From NCBI GenBank assembly GCA_033439685.1, contig JAUEDM010000001.1, positions 8,866,001-8,930,000 of the forward strand: DNA of 64,000 bases, written 5' to 3'. The stretch comes from Apodospora peruviana (lineage: Eukaryota > Ascomycota > Sordariomycetes > Sordariales > Lasiosphaeriaceae). A model generated the notes under the pieces. That model searched no databases, was not told the DNA's origin, and was given only the letters and a program-made list of their open reading frames with translations. Shown piece after piece: positions 22,732 to 34,352 of this stretch. Each line of letters opens with the position of its first letter. Within the stretch, counting starts at the first letter, position 1. The translations under genes and the position numbers were made by a program.

Positions 22732-23952
22732 TTGACATGTCTAAATACTTGATGATATCCATGGCTATCACAAAAGCTGTGGTGTTAAATTTGAGCGCGG
22801 AGGAATGATGCTCCTCAAAAGGCCGTAATCGCGGCGCTTGAATGTTGGAGGATGGCATGTTGGGGGATCTCATGGTGTTGAGCTTACTCCTGGATTTCAC
22901 TTTCCTTCTGCAAGTCTCCGGCCCAGTGAAATCCTGCTTTAAATACTGAGCTGAACGGCGCACACACTCCTTGACAGAACTGAGAGCCGGCAGTTCTGGA
23001 GAGACTATTCGCCGGCTGACGATGCACTGCCTCAGCCTGGCGTGGGTTACATTCAATGCAGGGGTGCAGGTGGTTGCGTTCATCGCTATTAGATGGTCCA
23101 TCAATCTCCGGGACCTCAAAATATTTTGCCGTTCCATGAATGCATGCGGTTGTTGTGTTAAAGCCCCATTTAGGTTTCGGCGTCCTGAATTTATTTGGGA
23201 GGATTCTGAGATGTTTATAGCCGAGTTCGCACTTAAAGTCACGGCGTGGAAAGTGTCATTAAAGATGAGCGGTGTTCTTGAGGTTGAGGACGCCCTTGTG
23301 TCGCGTCAGCAGCTTGCAAAAATAAAGTGCCGCGCAACATTCTGATCGAGGCGGCAACTCTGGCCAACCATATTTCATTTCTCCTGAAACGACACGTTAA
23401 CTCAACGAGATTGCCATGTTGCTCAGCCGCAGCCGCAACCGTCCCCAGGAACTGCAGATCGCAGAACAGATTCAACGTACCAATGAAATAGCGGCTATCG
23501 AGAAAGCTGAACATCGTGAGGTTGCAAGACTTCCCAAAAGGGGCAATTAGACGAGAAGAGATCGCTAGCTAAACAGCTGAGCCTCCTTCGGTCAACCGCA
23601 ACCGGTAGTAAGCATTCTTGTTCAGAGACCGAAGCTTGATCTATCTCCTGATCTGAAAGATATCATCTAAATTTACCTTTGTAAGACAATCTCCCATTCG
23701 CTGCTGTACTGGACAACATTGGCCCGCGAGACGCGCTGAACATGATAATGGTAATTATTTTGAGGTTGCTAACTCGGTCTCTAGTTGCTCAACTGTTGGT
23801 TGAGGTGGACCATCGACATCAATCCTCGACATACTAGCATCCTATCGTCATCGACTCCCTCCCCTAAGAGTTATACCCTCAAACCCGGTCTTTGGTTGCT
23901 CTCCGAGCCTCTGCATGCCTGCCTTTCGTAATTCATCTGGGCAGAACATCTC
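22732..23952. other. Intergenic region with weak open frames
   Basis: A minus-strand open frame at 22727-23242 and an overlapping frame in another register are both long for the composition, but neither has a recognisable motif and no start or splice model is convincing. The stretch may contain an old gene relic. The rest of the 1.2 kb shows nothing. Confidence 0.35.
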
Positions 23953-24663
23953 TCACAGCGTGACCATGTCGTCATAGAACCTAGATAGAAGGAAACAGCA
24001 AGGTCAATCATAAGCACTCAGTATCAGGCAACGGTAAAATTGATCGAGGCGACCCAAAATGATGAAAACTCACACATGCTTCTGTATCGACGCACTATTG
24101 TGAATCACATTCACCATGTTATACGTGAGCGAGTACAGGCGTCTGCCCAGGGAGGTCGGGCCGGCCGGCTGCGCGGCGATGGCGTGGAATTCGGTCAGGA
24201 GGAAGTATCCCTCGCAGTCGTCGGCCGAATTGTCAGACCCAACAACGGAGAGTCTGCTCCAGCCGTGCGCCTTGGGAGCGAAAGATGGCGATACGCCGTG
24301 GATGGCTTTGAGGGACTCGAATTCGCCTTCGCATACTTGGCGGGCATGCTCAGTGTCGACGGGATACAGCTTGAGGAAATAGCTCTCGGTCGTGCCGTTT
24401 GGTAGGCCGACGGTCAGCTCGCCTGTGTGAGCCCAGCCGGAATCGCCGTACTGCTGGCGGAGACTAGAGTTGAGCCTGGTGTTGGGAAGGCTGGATGGAA
24501 TTCGTTAGCTTTGAGCTATTAGTTATGGGTGATATTGCCCAACGCATGAGCTGCTGCTGCCTTAGGTACCTTTGATAATGCTCTCATGTATCTCGGTGCT
24601 TCCTCCTGTCGTGGGCAAAACAAGCGGCTCGATCCGTCGCTTCTCCATTTTGATCGAGTTCAT
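23953..24663 (-). pseudogene. Ketosamine/fructosamine-3-kinase-like relic
   Basis: The minus strand from about 24490 to 24070 encodes GWAHTGELTVGLPNG, ESYFLKLYP (beta-3 lysine), CEGEFESLKAIHG, SFAPKAHGWSRL and YFLLTEFHAIAAQP, then LGRRLYSL. These are the N-lobe blocks of the fungal fructosamine-kinase family, which phosphorylates glycated amines to aid their removal. The frame then departs and stops. A possible GT-AG intron leads only to a short YDDMVTL ending at 23953, so the catalytic HGD-containing C-lobe is missing. The upstream ATG exon (24663-24570) joins out of frame with the conserved part. Truncation plus frameshift argue for a pseudogene. Confidence 0.7.
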
Positions 24664-27114
24664 CCTCTGAGAGTTGGAGTTCGTTTTGTGCCGCTGCAGA
24701 CAAAAGTACTTTGTGCTGGTCGTTAAGTACCTGAGGAAAATACAACTAGCTCTGGAATGCCCGATTTGCGTGCTGCAAAAGGCTTCCTGTTTTCGCGGAT
24801 GTCGTAAAACACAGGTGAATGACCTTTGGCAATGATTCTTTCGAGTCCATATTCACTTCAGAACAGATAAGGCCGCCTCTGATATATACAAAAAGAACAC
24901 CCCAAAGGTTCTCAACGTGCTTGCAACCCATTTAACTGTACAATGCCAGCTTCCGTGTTCTTCCACTGAAACTCATCTCGGCATTGAAGCACTGTTTACG
25001 CGGTCGAAGAATAGTTGGCACGCCGTTTTATAAGTGTGACACAGCTCAGTGAAGGCGCAAGCAGTCGTGTCATATAGTATGTTTTCATGGCCAATATATT
25101 CGGTCTAACAGTGAGATTAGATGATAATCCGGCTCCGATGGGAAACATGAATCACCTTACATGATGCGTATGCCTTGGGGCATCCTTCTTCACACAGCTG
25201 CAGTCATGATATTGATTTGGGACAACTGTTCACGTCTGGTCGGTTACATTGAAACCTGTTACCATACAGCCATTATGCCAGGTATCATTCTCACATTTTC
25301 ACACTCTTTCTCTCTCCAGTCGGTAGTGGGACTTGGCAAAATATCGGCACTGTCAGCGTTGCCAATGTGAGAATTGATCCGAACTACAAAAGCATGCTAA
25401 TTATATCAGCACCTTCAAGCGGTCAACTTACACCGAGAGGGTCGCTCATCATATATAACTTCTGTTCAACTTTGGATCCATGTTCAATATGCGGCAATAA
25501 GGTAGGTAATTATCTCCTATCTCGTCCCAGACAACAGCCACTCAGCTCCCACGATGCCACCAACTTTCTAGGTCCAGTCAAACAAATCCCGGCGCCAAGC
25601 CACGAGGGACGACGACGGCCCGGACAGAAAAAGAGACCGGAATCATCTCTCAGGTGTCGGTATGGAGACTACGCTGAAGAAGCCCGACAACGCCTGCAAG
25701 TCCGACCTTGTCTTGAACGGAATCTAACGGTTAGCCAATCTTGTCACACCAATCTAGCCGACGATGTGCTTGCTCCTTGATCTTGGGACCAATAGAGTTT
25801 ATATCTCTTTTATGACCGTAGGTCACTGCCACTGTGACAGTGAAATACTGTCGTGGTAACTGGGGGTTGTGTTGCAGTAGAACATGGCTTATAGAAGCGC
25901 TCCTAGGGCCATATAAAGAGCCCCCCCTCTCAACAACACAACCGACGATCTTCATAATTTTCAGTGCATTACGTGCCCACGATCTGTTGTTGCATAAGAC
26001 GGCAGTTTTGAACAGGAAACAGGAGAAACGCAAAAGGGACAGACTTTCTTTTCATCCTCCTAGTCCGTCCTCTACAACATTATAATCTAGCAGTTGGGTA
26101 AGATTCCTAACAAAACCTTGCCCAATCCTTGAAAAAGGTTTGGTGTTCAGGCGTTGGTATCTGGTTTCTTGTCCATGTGTTACGGAATCGAGTAGCGCAA
26201 CGGGATATACGACAGTGAGATAAACAGCCATATCTATATCGCTAGTCCGGTCCTATCCAGTTTCCTGCGTTATCTACCTAGGTAATTATAACAGACGTGC
26301 ATCCCAGTAGCATAGCATCGTCGCCATACCGACATGGTATTTCGAAACCCCCATCCAGGACCACGGAATACGCCGGATCTTCATCATGCATGCATGCACC
26401 CCCCCCTCGCTGTCCAGATGATTAGATCGCGTATGCATCGCCAAGGAGAAACAGACAGGCTGCGGGGGGGCGGGCGGGTGATTGGCTGCGACGCGCCATC
26501 TCTCCTAAAAGCACGCCATCTGTCCCACTGCAGACCACCACCACAGCACGTTTTTACCTGTCTTTCTGGATCATCAACAGAAGATTGGAAGTAGTTATCA
26601 GTTGTAGGGGGATAATAAGCGATTACGCATGCTTAATGGATTTACATTACCCTTGGTAATATCTTCCACGCCCTTCGTCATCTCGGAGCTAGTGCCCGAG
26701 ATCGATCCATCGATAGGACCCAAAGATGTCTCACCGGTTTGGCTTCCAACGGTCATATGCCAGGTAGCTAACGCATATGACGTTACCACAGACCCCCCGC
26801 TCCGTCGGAGCAAGCACGTTGTCTGCTATCGGATTGCGTCTTGCGACAGATGCTGCCGTGGACCTGCACGCTCATCACGGGTTTGCCGCTGGCACAAGCA
26901 CCACCGGCAATGAATCTGACACGCGGAGGAGAAGACGATAAAACCGGCAGGCGGTTCCTTCGTCACTCGTTATAAGCCGTAGACCTTCCATCCATCCCGA
27001 CTCTCTAACTCCCAGCTCACCCTTAACCATTACCTCCTTGCTTTGGGTCCTTTGTCATATCGATCCTTGATTCTTTTTATTCCCGAGTCCCTGGTGGACA
27101 TAATCGTTGGCAAC
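24664..27114. other. Intergenic region, no gene seen
   Basis: About 2.4 kb with only short, overlapping open frames and no domain signal. C-rich and G-rich runs occur near 25921, 26400 and 26464. The right end is the promoter of the MFS transporter gene. Confidence 0.45.
26971..26976 (+). promoter_or_regulatory. TATA-like box of the MFS transporter gene
   Basis: TATAAG about 140 bases before the ATG at 27115, followed by a CT-rich stretch (CCATCCATCCCGACTCTC), as is common in fungal promoters. Confidence 0.45.
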
Positions 27115-29457
27115 ATGTCGGCACGACTAGCATCGCTCTATTCGACCTTTGGTTCCTCCGGCTCACCCGCTGGCTCACGTTCCACAGAACTCCGGCTACA
27201 AACGAACACCAATGTCAACTCTAGACCGGAGGAGTGGAATCAAGACGAAGAAGACGAGGCGAAGTCGGGATTTGGCAACGACTGGGATATCGGGGAGGCG
27301 AATGTCACTGCTGCCCTGCTAGGAGCGGAGGGCAGCAACCTCGGTGAACCGGAACACAAGAGAAGAAGATCATGGTTCTCGAGCTCTAGTAGTGGTAAAG
27401 AGAAGGAACAGGATCCTGATGCCATCGCGACGCAGGTATTACGGCTTACTATACCCGTTGAACACGAGTTATGGTTGACACTGCGGACCAGCCGAGCGTA
27501 TTTGACGATCCCGGTCTAGCGCCACAATACCAACCAAGTCCTGAGTGGTGAGTCTCATCTCATAGAACGGACTGTGATGCTGGTGCTGAACAGCTTACCC
27601 ATTGACGACAGGGAAAACATGCACCGATTCGATCCCAACGCGCGCTGGACATGGCGAGAAGAGCGCGCCCTCGTCCGCAAAATCGACTTCAAGATCATGC
27701 TCTGGACGTGCCTCATGTTCTGCGCGCTCGAGATGGACCGCGCGAATATCCGCCAGGCCGTGACGGATAACCTGCTTTCTGAGCTGGGTCTGGATACCAA
27801 TGGTACTATCACTCTCCTCAGTCTCCTCGTCAACTGCACAGATATTGACTTGACCTGGCTTGCATGTAGATTACAACATAGGCAACTCCCTCTTCGCGCT
27901 GTCGTTCCTCTGCGCAGAGGTCCCGTCGCAGCTATTCAGCAAACGGCTCGGCCCCGACCGCTGGATTCCGCTGCAGATGATCATCTGGTCTGTGATCGCG
28001 TCCAGCCAGTTCACACTTACCGGAAGGACCGGGTTCTTGGTCTCTCGGGTTCTGCTGGGGATGATGCAGGGCGGTTTTATTCCTACCGTGGTTCTGTACC
28101 TGTCATATTTCTACAAATCGCACGAGCTGTCGATACGGTTGGGATTTTTCTGGGCGGCCATGGTGTTTGCCGATATCTTTGCGGCGCTGTCGGCGTTTGC
28201 GCTGCTGCACATGCGAGGCGTGCTCGGCTATTCAGGGTGGAGGTGGCTGTTTCTTGTCGAGGTGAGCCTCAAGGCAGCCAAACAGGGATTATTGGTTGTA
28301 GACTGACGCATGGTTATAGGGACTGATCACATTGATATTTGGAATCCTGTCCTTCGGTCTGATGCCGGCTGGCCCGACGCAGACTGCGAGCTGGTTTAGG
28401 GGGGAAAAGGGGTGGTTTAACCCACGGTAAGTGAGCTCCAGTCTGTCTGCATAGATACCTAAGCTGACTGACATCCTGTGGCGTGCGGGCGGACAGGGAA
28501 GAGACAATCATTGTCAACCGAGTGATCCGCGACGATCCATCCAAGGGAGGAATGCACAACCGCGAGCCATTAACCCTTAAGCTGTTGTGGAAGAGCCTCT
28601 GCGACTACGACCTCTGGCCGATGTACATCCTGGGCCTGACCAACCACATCCCCTTCGCTACTCCGAACATCTACTTCACGCTGTCGCTCAAGGGAATGGG
28701 GTTTTCGACGTTTCAGACTAATTTGCTGGTGATTCCATCGCAGATTCTTCATGGTGAGTTCTTCCGCCTTGTTTGTTTTGATGGAGGGGCTGTTAACAAG
28801 ACACCAATTAGTCATGAACATGGTGATCCTCACATATATCAGCGAGATGATCAGCCAGTTGGCGCTGGTGGCCGTGATACCGCAGATCTGGTCGATCCCG
28901 TTCCTGCTGTGGTTGAGGTTTATCGATACATCCGAGGTGTCGAAGTGGACCATTTGGCTGGTCATGACAATCTTTCTGGGGAATCCATACGGTAAGCAAT
29001 CTCCTGCCTTGCTTCATAATATGATATGACACTGACCTGATACAACTTGGAAGCTCACCCGATCCAAGTCGGCTGGGTGTCCCGCAACTCCAACGCTGTG
29101 AGAAGCAGGACCATCGGCGCGGCTATGTACAACATGTGTGTTCAGGGGTAAGCAATCCTTCCTCCCAACTTCCAAGAAACAGGAGTTAGCTTACCGTCAC
29201 AATTCAGGGGAAGCATCATCGCAGCAAATATTTATCGACAAGACGACACGCCACAATATCACCGAGGCAACAGCGTCTTGTTATCGGTTGTAGCTCTGAA
29301 TATTGCGCTATATCTGTCTACCAAGGCGTACTATGTGATCAGGAACAGACAGCGGGAGAGAATATGGAACAGGATGACGGATGGCGAGCGGGCGCATTAT
29401 CTTGCCACGACGCAGGATGAGGGAAACAAGAGGCTGGACTTTAGGTTCGCCTCCTAG
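27115..29457 (+). CDS. MFS transporter, anion:cation symporter (Dal5-like) type
   Basis: Nine exons: 27115-27435, 27492-27547, 27612-27802, 27870-28261, 28320-28426, 28497-28753, 28812-28991, 29054-29147 and 29208-29457. All borders are GT-AG and in phase, giving 615 aa. A hydrophilic N-terminus of about 125 residues precedes [17 protein letters not shown], the family's usual entry into helix 1. DRANIRQAV and [20 protein letters not shown] follow, along with [15 protein letters not shown] and later [21 protein letters not shown]. These blocks identify the fungal allantoate/nicotinate/vitamin symporter group at the plasma membrane. The exact substrate is not readable. The C-terminal tail is cytosolic and charged. 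It is followed directly by a transposon. Confidence 0.9.
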
Positions 29458-29712
29458 AGTGGCGGACTAACCACCTTACCAACCTGTAATGACCGTTTCC
29501 TGAAAGAAGTGAATCGGGGAGAAGCCGAAGTACATGTACCTTGCCAAAGTGTCCATGGAGACAACATGGACTGTGTGAGCTGATTCTGAGCATCAGGGTA
29601 CAAGTAATTACTGGTTCTACTATATAGCCGCCACCAGGTACTAGTACTTCTGAGTACGTAGATACCTAAGCTACGGTTCATGCCTCGTAAATTTGAAGAC
29701 ATGTAAGGTAAC

Positions 29713-31574
29713 TAACCCAATTAGGAACCACCCCTGGTTAGGAACCAGGGTCCGTGCGATCAACCACCTCAAACACAAGATTGATTTTCTTTCTAAAAGA
29801 ACCTATTCTGACGGGATTACAATACAAGAACGGGTTTCATCTATGGAATCGACATCGCTCTCTTCAGTGGAGCTATCCTCAACCCCCGGATCGCCACGCC
29901 TAGATCGTTTTATGCTCTTGACGCTAGCGAACTTTGTGTTTGATGATAAAACAACCTTCTTCTTTTTATGCTCCAGATCCCACAATCGAGCTTTGAGGGC
30001 CTGATTTTCAGCCTTAGCTATAGCCAAATGTAGATCCTTTTGATTAAATGCCTTCTCAACCTTCCGGAACAATAGCTAATGTGTTCTGCACCCCTGATTG
30101 TTGATGTTCAACTGGGCCAACTGGACGGTTAGATCCACAACATTATAAGGCACAACATTATAAGGAGTCTTCCAGGGCTCGGGCGTACAAAAAACAACCC
30201 TCTTTGGCTCTACCAGTGGCATGGCTTTGCGGGGGGTGACGGGTTTGAGGATGGACTTTTTTGTAGAGTTTTCCAACAACAGTGGACTGCTCAGGGGTTT
30301 GTGTTTGTTCAAGGGGTGTAGTCCGGAAGCCCTCCAGCGCCCCAGAACGTTCTGTGGGCGAAATCCATCGTTGTGGGCCTTGTTGTAACACGTCAGCAGA
30401 AGCCGCTTGCCCACAATAGTCGAATCTGTATACAAATTCGACTGGGAAAGCATGGATCGGTAGCGTTGCTTGCAGGCCGAAAATACCCCCAAATCCAGTG
30501 GCTGTAGTACGTGGGAGCAGTGGGCAGGCAGGTAGAGGAGAAAGACGTTGTTGCTGAAGCAATTCCACATGTAATCGATTGTCTGTGGGCTGCCGTGGCC
30601 GTCCAGAATAAGAAGCCTGGCTTCCCGGGGATCCTCTGGCCTAGTCAGGGGTAAAAAGATATCCAGCAACCATTTCAAAGCCGTTTCGTCATCCGTCTAG
30701 CCGTTAGGAGTTGCTGTAAACTGCCAGCCTGCGAATGGCTTCATATTTTGGGGGAACCACTGGGTCTGGACCGATTTCCCCTTGAAAATAACAATAGAAG
30801 GTAAGGCCCTGCCTTCAGCACTTAAGCATTCGATGAAAGAAGTCCAGTTTCATGATCCAGGCTGTTTTCTGACAACAGCTCTGTACTCTGTGCATCCCAC
30901 AACAAGGCCATTCTGGCCCTGACCTTCCATAAGCCCCATTTTGTTCTTATTGTACCGATGCCGTGGCTTGATGCATTTGAGTATGGGGTCGTCCAGCCGC
31001 TGGAAAAAAGCCACGATGTTTTCTTTCGTAGCGTTATTGAGCCTCACTGCGTCGACCCTTTTGGCACTCTGGGTAGCAATACAAGCATTCCTGGCAAGAA
31101 ACGGAGAAACCCACCGCTTGCCAACGCGGGAAGTGTCACCACGAATGTCGGATAGTCGCTGGCCTAATTCCCTGATCTCTTGGTGCGTCAAAGGAAAGCC
31201 CAAGGCCGCTTGCATACGAATCCACGTACTGATGGCCTCTTCCTGACCTTGGTAGATCCTTTGGTATGGGTCGAAAGCCTCCCTTCGTGATGTGGTGGAC
31301 TGGAGACGCTTCCTAAGTGTAGGATAAGGGATGCCCTTTTCGGCAGCCGACTTGCGAATCGACAACCCATCTTTCACAGGTTTAATTGCGTCCTGCAGCT
31401 TCTCTTCAAAATATAACGGCGCCATTGAAAAGAGCTGCTTCTGGCGATTATTTTCATATACTGACGAGGAAGTTTAGAATAGAATTGACCATGTTGTGGG
31501 TGTTGAAGAGGGGGTGGCTTGCTGGCGGTGAAAGACCCCTTGATCACTTACATGGGTGGTTCCTAACTGGGTTA
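29713..31574 (-). mobile_element. Pogo/Fot1-type DNA transposon with both terminal repeats
   Basis: The left end (29712-29733, CTAACCCAATTAGGAACCACCC in two parts CTAACCCAATT and AGGAACCACCC) is the reverse complement of 31554-31575 with one mismatch, and both ends carry TA as the target site. The element is about 1.86 kb, the usual size of Fot1/Pot2 elements. The transposase lies on the minus strand and occupies nearly the whole interior. The insertion lies 250 bp after the MFS gene. Confidence 0.85.
29803..31425 (-). pseudogene. Pogo/Fot1 transposase, inactivated
   Basis: From the ATG at 31425, MAPLYFEEKLQDAIKPVKDG and RKSAAEKGIPYPTLRKRL form an HTH_psq domain. A CENP-B-type DNA-binding region follows, then the DDE integrase core with LLILDGHGSPQTIDYMWNC and LPAHCSHVLQPLDLGVFSA. 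The usual N-M-D-E around the first catalytic aspartate reads NKNK, so that residue is lost. In-frame stops occur after RKQPGS (near 30850) and at a tryptophan position (ATPNG then stop, near 30700). A frame change follows near 30075. The stops fit G-to-A changes of the coding strand, as repeat-induced point mutation would make. The element is dead. Confidence 0.8.
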
Positions 31575-31698
31575 GCATCTTAATTAATTGAGACGGCTGC
31601 GAGTAAGTTAAATGGGGGGAAATGGATCACACCCGAAAAGGATCACCAAAACAAAAAAATCACCACCAAAACAAAAATGTAAATATCTCAACGAAAAA

Positions 31699-32735
31699 CT
31701 ACTCTACATCAATGCAACTTTCAGCAAAGCTAGAATAATCCGCTTCAGACTCGTTGAATGTCCCCAAAATCTGACTGACCGACTTCTGAGTCCTCCGCAC
31801 GGCCGAGATGTCAGCAAAAAATTGGTTGGGATTAGGAACCACCTTCCTTCTTTTGGTCGGCCACAACTCTTCCAGTTTTGCCATCAATGACGAAATTTCT
31901 GCACGTTGCAGAGCCAATTCGAATTCCTTGACGTCAAACGCTTTTTCAAGCTTCCTGAACAAAACGCTGTTCCGAGCAGTGAAAATCCGGACTTGCTGAT
32001 TGAGCTCACTCGACTTCTTCGGAGTCGAATAACAAGTCATCGGCGTGACGAATGCAGCTACAACTGACAAGGGGGTTTGTTGAGAAGCTGGAAAAGCTTG
32101 GTGGGGGGGGATTTCCCTGGTCAAACTGGCCGGTTGTGGTCGTCGATTCGGGTTATCAAGGAGGAGAGGAGAATTCAGGGGCTTTCTCTTGCAAACCGGC
32201 CACAAACCAGTCGTCCGCCACCCTCCATCAACGTTCTGGGGTCTCAAACGGACTATTCTAGCCCGTCTGTAACACTCCAGAAAAATCCGCTTGCCAACAG
32301 TGGTAGAATCGAGTATACCAGGCCAGTTTTGAAGCTCCCTGCGGTACGCCGTCTTCAACGACGAAAATATCGCCAAATCAAGAGGCTGAAGGATGTGGGA
32401 AGTGTGTGCAGGCAAGAAAAGAAGGAAGATGTTGTTGTCAAAGCAGGCCCACATGTATTCGTTAGTCGTGTGGCTGTAGTGGCCGTCCAAAACAAGAAGT
32501 CGTCGGTCGAGGGGGTTGGCCGGCTTGGTCTGGGGAATGAGGACTTTTTCAAGCCATTCCAGCCCCGTTTTGTCGTCCATCCAGCCATTGTCGGTTGCAG
32601 TAAAAAGCCAGCCTTTGAATGGTTCCAAAGACAAAGGAAAACATTGCTGTTGGACCGACTTGTCCTTGAAAATGATGAAGGGGGTCAGACTTTTGCCCGT
32701 GGCCGAGATGCATTCCACAACATAGTCGAGAAGAT
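31699..32735 (-). pseudogene. Second pogo-type transposase, 5'-truncated
   Basis: Minus-strand frame of 339 codons starting abruptly with VECISATGKSLTPFIIFKDKS at about 32735. It carries DNGWMDDKTGLEWLEKV, LLVLDGHYSHTTNEYMWACF and LPAHTSHILQPLDLAIFSSL, so it is the DDE core of a pogo-superfamily transposase. It lacks the helix-turn-helix, the CENP-B region and the first catalytic aspartate. It is related to the adjacent element but clearly a different family. The frame has no stops, so the truncation is probably a deletion rather than gradual decay. Its 3' terminal sequence lies near 31620 (GGATCACACCCGAAAAGG). Confidence 0.8.
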
Positions 32736-33189
32736 TTATTAAACAGCTACTGCTCCATACTATATAGAAGAATTAAGCACAACCAGCAACCTTATAGTAC
32801 TCCCGAAAGGGACAGCTGTGGTTAACTGCTCTTTACGATCTTTCAATTATTAATTAACGGTTTCATTTGGTGTCGCAGTGCTACAACACTATTGGACATT
32901 TTGAGATCATGTATGTATTAATGCCCAAGTATAGCGTAGATCGCAATTACGATGAAAGAAACTACTAGTCTTCCTTCGACCTTAGTGGCAGATTTTCACC
33001 ATGTTTCACCTGAAGGTGATCCTCCAGAATAGGGCACGCATGATTCCAAACCTCCCAGCAACACATCCGGAACCGGCACGAGGAACAGGACTACAGCGGT
33101 TACCAGCTCCACGAGCAAAAGCTCCACCACGACCTCATCAACCAAATCTACGGAAGCTCTCGGATCTAGGACCAATGAATAAAGAAGAC

Positions 33190-33640
33190 ATCAAGCAGCT
33201 GAATGCGGCAACGTTCAAACGATGGAGGAGCTGGAGCGAGCTGTACAATCCGACAGACCAAATATAGAACTGCCAAGGTTACCAGAGAGCGCCTACCAAG
33301 AAATCCTCCAAGGACAAGGGGATCCGAACCAGTACAAGGAAATGCTACCAGAAGAAATGCACGACTTCGTCGATCTATGCTACGGAGACAAACTAGCTTT
33401 GAATAAGATCTCGGAAGAAGACGCCATAACGTTCTTGAAAAATCAGACAGAGGATACGCCACACCCGAGCAGATCAAGAAGACTGCCTTCGAGCTACAAA
33501 AAGCAGACAGCCTACCACCTCATAGGTCGTACGACCACAAGATCAAGATCATCCCAGGTAGCAAACTGCCGTATCACAAGGCACGACCACTGTCACCACT
33601 GGACTTCCTCAAGGCGACTTTTTCAATAATAGCGGAACTG
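33190..33640 (+). mobile_element. Ty3/gypsy pol fragment
   Basis: Two overlapping plus-strand frames contain EMLPEEMHDFVDLC and then, after a one-base shift near 33470, LPPHRSYDHKIKIIPGSKLP followed by ARPLSP. This is the segment just before and at the start of gypsy reverse transcriptase, equivalent to PPHRPYDHKI...G in intact elements. Nothing of the polymerase active site follows. The scrap is flanked downstream by the LINE insertion. The weaker frame at 33001-33267 may be gag or spacer from the same element. Confidence 0.6.
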
Positions 33641-33948
33641 AAAGTTCTATTTCGATCTGTTCTCGCAAACTGCAGCCCCTACATCCGATTCGGCTCACAT
33701 AAGAGGGAGATAGAGATTGTCAAATATCGAGGCAGATATGGCCAACTACTCGCACACGGGTCGATTCCACAACTGGAATACTTGGACTTATCGCACTGGC
33801 GATCAGGATACTGGTTCGGAACCACGCCAGCCACATGGGTGTCGCCTCGATACACGAGTGATGGCCAATACGCCACTGATGTAAGTCCATCGCGGCGCAA
33901 CCCCAGCTCCGCCATACGAGGCGTGAGCGAAGTGGAAGCGAACCAAAA

Positions 33949-34181
<233 letters not shown>

Positions 34182-34352
34182 TACACCGCTGTGCCCTTGG
34201 GCGTGTCGGACCTTCAAACTATTTACTGTACAGGAAAACCGTGCCCTTACGGGTCGGGTGAAAACCCGGTACCAACAATTGAGAAAACACATCAGTGACT
34301 GAGCCTGTAAATACAAAAGAAGAAGACCTCCTGGCCTTCGATGGAGGGGGTT

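Noticed and set aside
22727..23345. Minus-strand frame of 171 codons plus an overlapping plus-strand frame
   Set aside because: Two registers are open at once and neither has a motif or a credible start; kept only as a note in the intergenic entry.
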